From Leptospira_A soteropolitanensis (GTDB taxonomy: Bacteria; Spirochaetota; Leptospiria; Leptospirales; Leptospiraceae), in the NCBI RefSeq assembly GCF_026151335.1, contig NZ_JAMQPP010000008.1: a stretch of 64,000 bases of DNA. One strand, 5' to 3'. Made by a program: the position numbers and the translations under genes. The notes beneath the pieces are model-generated. The model worked only from the letters and a program-made list of their open reading frames with translations, was not told where the DNA came from and searched no databases. Shown here in pieces: positions 17,305 through 24,794 of the stretch. The stretch's first letter is position 1, and each line of letters begins with the position of its first letter.

Positions 17305-18705
17305 CTATCTTACTTCTGCTTCCGAAACCATAATCCCTTTATTTCCCCATTGGTTATAAACATAACTTAAGACGCTAGCGATCTCTTCATTCGTTAGTTC
17401 CAAATGAGGCATAACATTATTGTATTTTTGTCCATTCACAGTAATAGGGCCGCTAAGTCCCTTTTTTAAAATTTGAATGGCGCGCGTTTTGTCAGCATTT
17501 AGATAGTCCGATTTCGCAAGCGGAGGAAACACTCCAACCACACCTTGCCCTTCTTTCATATGGCAAGCAGCACAAACCGATTTATATACTCTTTCTCCAT
17601 TAGCCAAAATTTCTTTTGGGGTTTTTGCTGATACTTTCGGTTTGACTTCAGTAACCATTCTTTGAATGGCAGGGCCTTCTGGAAGGTAAACCGTATCATC
17701 TTGTTTTCCAGAATAAATGGTAGCATTCGGTTCTCCTTCTACTTTTAACATCCCAAGCGAACCCTTGTTAAATGTTCTAAAGATAGAATGATCTACTAAG
17801 ATCAAAGTTCCAGGAACTTCTACTTTAAAATCTACTATGGCGGAACCGCCAGCAGGAATCAGCGTGGTTTGTACATTTTTTTGGTTCGGAAGAATTCCTC
17901 CTTCCGTATATACATGGTCAAAAATTTCACCAATGACATGAAAAGAGGAAACTAAATTAGGTCCCGCATTCCCAACAAATAACCGAACCGTTTCACCCAC
18001 TTTGGCTGTGATTGCTCTGTCTTCCACAAGGGAACCGACAGAGCCATTAAACACAACATAGTCGGGAATTTCAGTAATTGCTTTTTCCATACTGAATGGC
18101 TGCAAACCAGGTTCACCATTCTTTCCTTTTGTATAAAATTCACTTTGAACTACGTAGTATTCCTTGTCGACTTTCGGAAGATCGTCTTTGGGTTGCACAA
18201 AAATAAGCCCGTACATTCCGTTCGCAATATGCATTCCTACAGGAGATGTAGCACAATGGTAAATATACAATCCTGGGTTTAATGCCTTAAAAGAAAATTT
18301 GGAAGCATGACCCGGAATTGTAAGAGAGGCCGCTGCCCCTCCTCCTTGCCCAGTCACAGCATGCAAATCTATGTTATGTGGCATTTTACTAGAAGGATGG
18401 TTTTTCAGATGAAATTCAACCTCGTCCCCTTCACGCACTCGAATCATGGGGCCAGGAACAGATCCGCCAAATGTCCAAAACGTATACTCAACCCCATCTG
18501 CAAGTCTACCCACAACTTCTATGGTTTCCATATTCACAATGACTTTTGATTCACTTGTTCTATCGATATGAGGAGGAACCTCTGGTGCATAAGTGAGTTT
18601 AGCCTCTTCTATTTTTGGTCCCGAACAAACCGAGAATAAACTAATTATGACAATAACGAACAAGTAAACTGTTATAGCCTTTCGTTTTGGTAGTAATATT
18701 TGCAT
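17305..18705 (-). CDS. nirK: copper nitrite reductase fused to cytochrome c
   Basis: Exported enzyme of 466 residues reducing nitrite to nitric oxide. An N-terminal signal (FSVCSG may be a relaxed lipobox) precedes two cupredoxin domains (about 45-345). Type 1/type 2 copper ligands lie in MPHNIDLHAVTG and in HCATSPVGMHIANGMYG. The catalytic histidine is in SSFHVIGEIFDHVY, and the third-domain ligand in VDHSIFRTFNKG closely resembles Neisseria AniA. A C-terminal class I cytochrome c domain (about 370-460) has the haem motif CAACH and a probable methionine ligand in NVMPHL. The start at 18705 is chosen over 18711 because AAGGA is 7 bases upstream of it and only 1 base from the other. First gene of a three-gene operon. 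Confidence 0.93.
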   Translation of the reverse strand: MQILLPKRKAITVYLFVIVIISLFSVCSGPKIEEAKLTYAPEVPPHIDRTSESKVIVNMETIEVVGRLADGVEYTFWTFGGSVPGPMIRVREGDEVEFHLKNHPSSKMPHNIDLHAVTGQGGGAAASLTIPGHASKFSFKALNPGLYIYHCATSPVGMHIANGMYGLIFVQPKDDLPKVDKEYYVVQSEFYTKGKNGEPGLQPFSMEKAITEIPDYVVFNGSVGSLVEDRAITAKVGETVRLFVGNAGPNLVSSFHVIGEIFDHVYTEGGILPNQKNVQTTLIPAGGSAIVDFKVEVPGTLILVDHSIFRTFNKGSLGMLKVEGEPNATIYSGKQDDTVYLPEGPAIQRMVTEVKPKVSAKTPKEILANGERVYKSVCAACHMKEGQGVVGVFPPLAKSDYLNADKTRAIQILKKGLSGPITVNGQKYNNVMPHLELTNEEIASVLSYVYNQWGNKGIMVSEAEVR

Positions 18706-18724
18706 TTCCATATCCTTTTAATTG

Positions 18725-18730
18725 ATTCTA
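18725..18730 (-). promoter_or_regulatory. predicted -10 element of the nirK promoter
   Basis: On the minus strand the sequence reads TAGAAT, a good -10 hexamer. It predicts a transcription start near 18718, about 12 bases before the chosen nirK ATG. No good -35 hexamer is present, as expected for an activator-dependent promoter with the activator bound at -41.5. Confidence 0.55.
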
Positions 18731-18752
18731 ATTTGGCTAACCAAAATCGTCA

Positions 18753-18766
18753 TTGACTCAGATCAA
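18753..18766. promoter_or_regulatory. FNR/DNR-type binding site upstream of nirK
   Basis: TTGAC-TCAG-ATCAA matches the Crp/Fnr-family dyad TTGAT-N4-ATCAA at 9 of 10 arm positions. Its centre is 41.5 bases upstream of the start site predicted from the TAGAAT -10 element. That is the classical class II activator position, consistent with nirK induction by low oxygen or nitric oxide. Confidence 0.72.
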
Positions 18767-18898
18767 TGAATTCGAGCGCAAACGTTAAACAATACACAAA
18801 TTCTAAAAATAGAGAAGTATTTTTTTAGTCGCTTTCTCCGTTTCCAAATTAGTTCAAAGAGAAATTCTAAATCGACGGATTCGAAACTAGGTGAAATA

Positions 18899-20677
18899 AT
18901 GGTTTGGTGCCCCATGACTTTAGATCCGCTCACTAGCTTAAGTAAGTTTCGTAGCCTACTCCATATTTCTTCTATTTTGAATGCAAATCTAGATTTGCAC
19001 CAATTACTCCCGCTAATCATGTTGTATTCCAAAGATTTACTCGAAGCAGAGGCAAGTTCCCTTTTCCTTTTAGAAGATGAAGAATTTTTGTATTGCGAAG
19101 TGGCTTTAGGAGAAAAAGGGGAGATCATACAACAATACGCAAGGCTAGAGTTAGGTGAAGGTATTGTTGGAATGGTTGCTAAAGAGAAAAAGCCCATCGC
19201 ATTAGAAGATGCTTATAAAGATCCAAGATTTAATGCAAGTATGGACAAACGCACTGGATTTAAAACAAAATCCCTAATTTGTGTTCCACTGTTTGTCGAG
19301 GAAAGACTCATCGGAACTCTTGAGGTAATCAACAAAACGAACAATCGTTTATTTGATTCATCCGATTTAGAATATTTAATTTCTTTGTCTGAAGTGGCCG
19401 CCACTGCTATCCAAAATGCAAACACAAAAGACAGTTTAGACAAACGCATCCTCGAATTATCTCTGTTAAATGAATTTGAAAGACTATCCGTTTCTGAAAA
19501 AAGTTTAAATGAATTAGGAAAATGGATTCTAAATCGAGTTTTGGAATACCTCGGAGCCTCCTCTGGAACCATTTACCTTGCCAATCCGGAAAAACAAGAA
19601 TTAAGTATACTTTCCGCCAAAGGAATTCCAGAAGATGCATATGAACAAATAAAAGTTCCTTATGGAACTGGTGTTTCCGGTTGGGTTGCAGATAAAAAAG
19701 AAAGCCTACTCATTCACAATCTCGATTTAGATCCGAGATATAACAAACTTTCTCCTTACAAATTTGAATCCAAATCTTTGATCTCAGCACCACTTATTTT
19801 TCAAGATGAACTTCTTGGTGTCATTAGCATCAACAACAAACTTTCAGGATACGCCTTCCAACATTCAGATTTAGATTTATTAACAAATATTGCTTCAAGA
19901 CTCAGTAGCACGATTAAAAATGCTCAACTTTTCCATCAAATCGTAGATACCGGAAAAGAATTAAACCGCGCAAAAAACATTATGAAAAAAATTATGCCAT
20001 CCACACTTCCTAGTTCCAACAAACTAGCCTATGGCGTATCTCATATCCCATTGGAACAAGTTGGCGGTGATTTTTATGATGTTACGGAATTAGAAGATTC
20101 TAAGTTTTCCATTTTGATTGCCGATATATCTGGTCATGGACTTTCTGCAGCAGTCCTTGCGGCAATGGCTCACATGGTTTTAAAAAACTTTGAACAAGAC
20201 ATCAAACTTAGCCCTTCACTTTTTTTAACTACTCTGAACCACATGTTGTATGGAAAATTGGCAGGGAATTTTCTCACCGCATTTTACGGAATTATCGATT
20301 TAAAAAACAACACGATCCTTTGTGCTAATGCGGGCCACCACGCCCCATTTTTACTCGATCAAAAAGACTCACCTATATTGCAGTTAGATGTAAAAGGAAA
20401 AATTTTAGGGCTTATCCCCGATCTTTTTTATGAGGAAAAAACCTTTCCTTTTTTGCCAGGAAATCGTCTTGTCATGTATACCGACGGAATCACAGAACAT
20501 ATGTCAAAAGACCATAACAAACGTTATGATGAAGATTTATTTCAAAAAGCAATTCTGAATTCTAAAACTTTAAATACTCAAAACGCAGCCAATCATCTTA
20601 TCCAAGCTGCCAAAGACTATGTAGGGTCCAACGAATTTGCAGACGATGTAACGATCCTACTTGTGGATCGCATTTAG
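18899..20677 (+). CDS. GAF-GAF-SpoIIE (PP2C-type) serine phosphatase
   Basis: Cytoplasmic signalling protein of 592 residues. Two GAF sensor domains (about 15-165 and 180-340) are joined to a C-terminal SpoIIE/RsbU phosphatase domain (about 375-590). Metal-binding motifs are intact: EQVGGDFYDV, IADISGHGLSAAVLA, CANAGHHAPFLL, LVMYTDGITEH and FADDVTILLVD. Family knowledge: such enzymes dephosphorylate STAS anti-anti-sigma proteins in partner-switching pathways. A STAS protein with an intact acceptor serine is encoded at 46946-47305, although linkage to it is only a guess. The start is supported by AGGTG 6 bases upstream; an ATG five codons further in is possible. It is divergent from nirK across 187 bases. 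Confidence 0.92.
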   Translation: MVWCPMTLDPLTSLSKFRSLLHISSILNANLDLHQLLPLIMLYSKDLLEAEASSLFLLEDEEFLYCEVALGEKGEIIQQYARLELGEGIVGMVAKEKKPIALEDAYKDPRFNASMDKRTGFKTKSLICVPLFVEERLIGTLEVINKTNNRLFDSSDLEYLISLSEVAATAIQNANTKDSLDKRILELSLLNEFERLSVSEKSLNELGKWILNRVLEYLGASSGTIYLANPEKQELSILSAKGIPEDAYEQIKVPYGTGVSGWVADKKESLLIHNLDLDPRYNKLSPYKFESKSLISAPLIFQDELLGVISINNKLSGYAFQHSDLDLLTNIASRLSSTIKNAQLFHQIVDTGKELNRAKNIMKKIMPSTLPSSNKLAYGVSHIPLEQVGGDFYDVTELEDSKFSILIADISGHGLSAAVLAAMAHMVLKNFEQDIKLSPSLFLTTLNHMLYGKLAGNFLTAFYGIIDLKNNTILCANAGHHAPFLLDQKDSPILQLDVKGKILGLIPDLFYEEKTFPFLPGNRLVMYTDGITEHMSKDHNKRYDEDLFQKAILNSKTLNTQNAANHLIQAAKDYVGSNEFADDVTILLVDRI

Positions 20678-20690
20678 TATGCGAATCCAC
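20663..20690 (+). terminator. hairpin over the stop codon of the GAF-SpoIIE gene
   Basis: GTGGAT-C-GCAT pairs with ATGC-GA-ATCCAC around a 5-base loop (TTAGT) that contains the TAG stop codon. Short T-rich tracts follow. It looks like a terminator or 3'-end stabiliser for the plus-strand gene, but the T-run is interrupted. Confidence 0.5.
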
Positions 20691-20734
20691 ACTTTTATCT
20701 TACTTACTCTTTGCTAAATTTTGAATCAATCAAC

Positions 20735-22465
20735 TTATGACGTTACTTCAAAAACTTCTGTTTCTCCAGTATGATAGTGTTCAACTAAATCCATAATCTT
20801 CTTCGGTTCAGAAACCACAAGCGAACTCTTTTCATGCAAAGTTTCTGATTTATAAGCGATCACTTGAGCCTGTTCAGAAAGCCCAAGAAGGATATTGGAA
20901 ATTTGTTTCGAAGCTAAATTTGCTTCTAATACAGATTGATCAATTTGTCTTACCTGATCCTCCACCGAATCCAACTTCAACTTTACCCTTGTAGACTCTT
21001 GTATATCATGATACAACGATGCTACCACTTTTTTTAGAATCGATTTCATTTCATTAAACAAGTCAGCTACAGAAAAAACTTCCATTGATGCTTCGTTCAC
21101 TTTGAGGGATGTTTCTTTGATCACTGCTAAAGTTTCATCAACGTAATTTTTTATTTCTTCTACGGAAACGGCAATTTGTTCATTCAAACCCATCATTTCT
21201 TTTGCAACAATCGCAAAACCGGCACCATAATTCCCTGCCCTGGCAGCTTCGATCGATGCATTTAACGAAAGCAAATTAGTTCTATCGGCAATTTCTGAAA
21301 TGATAGAGACGATATTCAATATTTTACCTGAAACCTGTTGGATGGATTCCATACCCTCTAACGATTCCGAAATTTTTTGTTTTCCCGCATCGGCTTTTTC
21401 TGTTGATCTTGTGGACAAGTCGTCCAGACCTTTTAATGCATTTTGAGTTCCCTTTAAATTTTGATTCACTGCGTTCATATAATCTTTCATGTCTGACATA
21501 ATAACCGAATGACTCGCAGTAATTTGTTTGATATTATCAAGGGCCGAAGTCAATTCCTCCATACAGGCCGCCGCTTCTTCACTTCCAGAAGCCATTGAGT
21601 GGGTAGAACTAAAAAAATGATTGGTAAGGTCTACCAATTCTTTGGATATGCGAATGGAGACATCCGTCGCTTTTTGAATTTGAGAAACAATCCCCCAAAG
21701 ATTGATACTCATACTTTTCATAGACAGTAACATAATTTTCACTTCATCACTACTATCATTGTGAAAATGATCTGGATATTGGAACCTTCCCGAAGATACA
21801 GAGATAACAGATTCGGTAGCTCTTTGCAATTTTTTGTTTTTTTGAGCGAGGACAAAAATAAAAGAAGAAGCAATAAGAGTCTGCAAAAAAAACAAAATGC
21901 CACAAAACAGAGGTTTTTCGTAAATTTGTAAAAAAAGAAGACTGAGGAAAGGAAGAGAACTTAAGAAAACAAAAAATACTTCATACAATTTAACCGAGCG
22001 AATATTTTTTGATATTTTCTTTTTTTTAACTAATGAAAAAGACTTTTTGCCTATTTTCTTGTACAATTGTTCATAATATTCTTTTTTTTCATCCGCTAAT
22101 TTTTTGCGGACAGATACATAACCGATCACTTGTCTTTTTTCGTTTAAAATAGGCGTGATAGTTGCATCCACCCAATAAAAATTTCCCGATTTTGCCCTGT
22201 TTTTCACAGCTCCCGTCCAAGGGAGCCCCACTTTAATAAACTCCCACATTTCTTCAAATACAACCTTAGGCATATCGGGATGCCTAACTATGTTATGTGG
22301 TTTTCCAATCATCTCTTCTGCTGAATATTCGGAAATTCTTGCAAAGTCGGGAGATACATAGGTAATCAAACCCTTTGTGTCCGTGCGAGAGATAATGACA
22401 TCCGATTCAGTAAGAAAGTTTTCAACTAAATTTACATTTACATTTTTCAATTCTTTTTCCCTCAA
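20735..22465 (-). CDS. PAS-domain chemoreceptor (Aer-like)
   Basis: Chemoreceptor of 576 residues with a cytoplasmic N-terminal PAS domain (about 10-125). It reads DTKGLITYVSPDFARISEY and contains HNIVRHPDMPK, typical of Aer-type energy or redox sensors. Two adjacent hydrophobic helices lie at about 165-215. After a HAMP-like linker comes the long helical signalling domain, with hairpin tip SIEAARAGNYGAGFAIVAKE near residue 407. By analogy with Aer the PAS domain may bind FAD and respond to oxygen or electron-transport state; the cofactor is not provable from sequence. It is convergent with the SpoIIE gene across 57 bases and is followed by a 162-base gap, so it is probably monocistronic. Confidence 0.93.
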   Translation of the reverse strand: MREKELKNVNVNLVENFLTESDVIISRTDTKGLITYVSPDFARISEYSAEEMIGKPHNIVRHPDMPKVVFEEMWEFIKVGLPWTGAVKNRAKSGNFYWVDATITPILNEKRQVIGYVSVRKKLADEKKEYYEQLYKKIGKKSFSLVKKKKISKNIRSVKLYEVFFVFLSSLPFLSLLFLQIYEKPLFCGILFFLQTLIASSFIFVLAQKNKKLQRATESVISVSSGRFQYPDHFHNDSSDEVKIMLLSMKSMSINLWGIVSQIQKATDVSIRISKELVDLTNHFFSSTHSMASGSEEAAACMEELTSALDNIKQITASHSVIMSDMKDYMNAVNQNLKGTQNALKGLDDLSTRSTEKADAGKQKISESLEGMESIQQVSGKILNIVSIISEIADRTNLLSLNASIEAARAGNYGAGFAIVAKEMMGLNEQIAVSVEEIKNYVDETLAVIKETSLKVNEASMEVFSVADLFNEMKSILKKVVASLYHDIQESTRVKLKLDSVEDQVRQIDQSVLEANLASKQISNILLGLSEQAQVIAYKSETLHEKSSLVVSEPKKIMDLVEHYHTGETEVFEVTS

Positions 22466-22627
22466 CTAACATATCTAAAGTTAATTAAATAAGAATAAGA
22501 ATCAACTCCGTTGTTCTCTTTTCATGGAAAGTCCCTCTTGATATTTGTCAATGAAGGATAAGGGATACTACGAAGATTTAATTCAAATGCAAACACTTTG
22601 TACTCAAATTGATATGATACACTAGGA

Positions 22628-23404
22628 TTATAATGATTCTTTCTTCTCTATGTATTTTTGCAGAAAATCAAATTGAAACTCTTTTACAATGTTCTCTTGG
22701 GATCTAACTCTACCAACATGTTGGTCTTCTGAAACATTTTCTTTATCATCAAGATTCAGATTAAACCACCAAGAAGTTGTATTAATCATATCTCTTTTAT
22801 AATCACTAACTTCCAATAAGTTCAAACGGGAGTCGTACACATAAAATTTGGAATCAACTTCTATATTTTTTTCTGTAGGAAAAATGAACAATGTAAGAAG
22901 AGAAAGTGCACTTTTTAATTCATTCACTAATCGAAATGGCCTTTCCTGAGGCCCAGAAAATGGCTCACCTAAAACTCCGGTAATGTAAAAATCGATATTA
23001 TCTGTTTTAACTTTACACTTAGGTATTGTTTTTGAACCTATCATTTCAAAATCAATGAAACTCTCCAATTCCTGTTTACCACTCACTTTGACGGTTTGAA
23101 GATAATCTTTTACAAAAGACACACAGTTTTCATAGGATATTTTCGAGTTTTCACCGACTTTACTAAAACTTTGAATGGGTTTCCCTTTTGCAAAATTTGG
23201 TTTCAAAGATTGATTATAGTCCAAAGTGGCCGTAACTCTTGTGTATCGACCTTCGACTTCATGTTTATAAGAATAAGGATAAAAACCTATAAGGGCAATG
23301 TTTTTTGTCGTTAACTTGGTGTTTTTTTTATCTATTGGCAAATTATATCTTTGGTAAGAATTACAACCAAACGTTACCAAAACTAATACTAAAATTTTTT
23401 TCAT
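22628..23404 (-). CDS. hypothetical lipoprotein
   Basis: Predicted lipoprotein of 258 residues that I do not recognise. The start at 23404 is chosen over an upstream in-frame ATG (23455) because AAGGATAATT lies directly before it. It also gives a proper signal peptide, a short basic start, hydrophobic core ILVLVLVTF and FGC as a relaxed lipobox. The mature part is hydrophilic, with a GVLGEPFSGPQERPF segment and no clear repeats. One internal hydrophobic stretch (LKSALSLLTLFIF, near residue 170) could touch the membrane. It stands alone on the minus strand. Leptospira genomes carry many such species-variable lipoproteins, so function is open. Confidence 0.75.
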   Translation of the reverse strand: MKKILVLVLVTFGCNSYQRYNLPIDKKNTKLTTKNIALIGFYPYSYKHEVEGRYTRVTATLDYNQSLKPNFAKGKPIQSFSKVGENSKISYENCVSFVKDYLQTVKVSGKQELESFIDFEMIGSKTIPKCKVKTDNIDFYITGVLGEPFSGPQERPFRLVNELKSALSLLTLFIFPTEKNIEVDSKFYVYDSRLNLLEVSDYKRDMINTTSWWFNLNLDDKENVSEDQHVGRVRSQENIVKEFQFDFLQKYIEKKESL

Positions 23405-23684
23405 AATTATCCTTTTTAGAACAAGAAAATATATCAAAACAAGATCGCATAACAAAAATCAAACAATCAAATTGTCAACTAACATCAAATCTTAAACACT
23501 TGGCAAGCGAAATTTGAGAGAATGACAGGAGGAGGCAAAAATGGAATGTTCGGTTTATATTAGGATAATCTAAATATACTAACTTCGTCCAATAAACTTA
23601 CATTCATAGGACAAAGTTACTTCTGTTATAAGGAAAAGACGATTTTTAAAGGATTACTAATCAAACACCTAAGTAGAATTTTAT
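23405..23684. other. intergenic gap with an SD-led 10-codon micro-ORF
   Basis: This gap of about 280 bases should hold the promoter of the 22628-23404 lipoprotein gene. It contains a near-perfect Shine-Dalgarno sequence (AGGAGGAGG) 5 bases before an ATG at 23541. That frame encodes only MECSVYIRII before a TAA at 23571-23573. The micro-ORF may be a leader peptide, a decayed gene start or chance. No hairpin or RNA gene is evident. Confidence 0.35.
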
Positions 23685-23906
23685 TTAATGTGAATACAAG
23701 GCACCTACACAAATCCCACAAATATCGGAATCGGCATTAGCGGATTTGGCCACAGCCACTCGGATTTTTTTTAGATCTAATCTTTGGGATGATTTTTCCA
23801 TTGTTTGTTTAGAGGAATCAAAACCACAGGGAAAAGATTTTACTCCTCCCTTCTCTACTTGGATGTGCGCAAGTTCTACATCTTCGAAACGAATGAGTGT
23901 ATACAA
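23685..23906 (-). CDS. small hypothetical protein, TTG start
   Basis: Possible gene for a soluble 73-residue protein of unknown function. The TTG start is preceded by AGAGAGG at 7-8 bases, a good ribosome-binding site, which is the main reason to accept it. The sequence is mixed hydrophilic, with three cysteines (FPCGF near residue 28 and CGICVG near 65). The late CGIC pair could bind metal or form a disulfide. There is no signal peptide or membrane segment. It lies between the lipoprotein gene and the structured element at 24021-24114, in the same orientation as the carbonic-anhydrase-like gene upstream. It could be co-transcribed with that gene across the hairpins. Confidence 0.55.
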   Translation of the reverse strand: MYTLIRFEDVELAHIQVEKGGVKSFPCGFDSSKQTMEKSSQRLDLKKIRVAVAKSANADSDICGICVGALYSH

Positions 23907-24020
23907 ATTTTAACCTCTCTTATAAAAAAAGAAACTTTCCCGTTACGGTCAAGGGATTTAGTCAAAATAGGAAGGAAGCTTTAGAATGGTTCCAGTCAAT
24001 GGGGTATCGGTTGTCTTCCT

Positions 24021-24114
24021 CTCCCTGCACAAGGGGGAGTAGCGGAAATCCTTTCTTGCAGCCTGCAAGAAAGATTGGAGCGGATGACCCGGTCCCTTTC
24101 CGTTAGGAAAGGGA
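24021..24114. repeat. structured repeat-like element with three hairpins
   Basis: Three hairpins lie in 94 bases. The first pairs CTCCC with GGGAG (24021-24039). The central one has a 13-bp stem with one bulged C (24047-24050 and 24052-24060 with 24064-24076, loop GCC), flanked on both sides by AGCGGA. The last is a 9-bp stem TCCCTTTCC/GGAAAGGGA (24093-24114) with a GTTA loop. The last loop holds the stop codon of the carbonic-anhydrase-like gene. GC content is well above the surroundings. It is probably an interspersed repeat or a 3'-UTR structured RNA; it could also terminate transcription on the minus strand. Confidence 0.6.
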
Positions 24115-24636
24115 TGTGCCCCCAATGCCTTCTGTACGATAGTTTTCTTTATACTTCACATAATTGTTTGCAGTGCGCGTGATGATTTCCCGGTCCTTGT
24201 CTGTGATGTCTCGGATGATTTTGGCAGGGCTTCCCATCACAAGTACTCCTGGAGGGATTTTTTTTCCAGGGGGAACAAGAGATCCGGCACCCACAAAAGA
24301 CCATTCTCCAATCTCCACATCGTCCATAAGCATGGCTCCCATACCAACAAAACTATGATCCCGCAAAACACAACCGTGGATGGTAGCATGGTGGCCAATG
24401 GATACATAATCTCCGATGGTCACAGGATAAAGATCTCTTGCCACATGTACGAGAGTCATGTCTTGGATGTTCACATGTTTGCCAATGGTAATGGTATTTA
24501 CGTCACCTCTTAACACACATTGGAACCAAATGGAGGATTCTTCACCAATCGTAACCTTTCCCAGTACATCTGCTGAAGGTGCCACCCAGGCCGTAGGGTG
24601 GAGGGAAGGTGTATGGCCTTGAAACGTTCGGATCAT
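24103..24636 (-). CDS. gamma-carbonic anhydrase family protein
   Basis: Left-handed beta-helix protein of 177 residues built from hexapeptide repeats. It shows the three zinc-ligand histidines of gamma-type carbonic anhydrases in the expected places: TLVHVARD near residue 66 and SIGHHATIHG near 83-89. The family-typical GMGAMLMDD and VMGSPAKIIRDI segments follow. Many members hydrate CO2 poorly or have other hydrolase or transferase roles, so activity is uncertain. The C-terminal codons run into a strong hairpin, and the last residues (GGTSLS) may be contributed by the repeat element. It is divergent from sucB across 158 bases. Confidence 0.9.
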   Translation of the reverse strand: MIRTFQGHTPSLHPTAWVAPSADVLGKVTIGEESSIWFQCVLRGDVNTITIGKHVNIQDMTLVHVARDLYPVTIGDYVSIGHHATIHGCVLRDHSFVGMGAMLMDDVEIGEWSFVGAGSLVPPGKKIPPGVLVMGSPAKIIRDITDKDREIITRTANNYVKYKENYRTEGIGGTSLS

Positions 24637-24794
24637 ACCTGCTACACAATGGTGACCAAACTGAAACTCAAGGTCTTTTCGTTTTTTCCGCTTGCGTTTT
24701 TACCTTTAAGTAAGTTACGGTAGTCTTAGATTCAAATGGGATCTCACTCCTCAAAAACGCTATTTTTCTCTAAAAACCTGCTAAGGAACATTTC

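Noticed and set aside
23897..24106. 69-codon plus-strand frame across the hairpin element
   Set aside because: It starts in the divergent leader, runs through the inverted repeats and has no protein-like features; the structured element explains the sequence.
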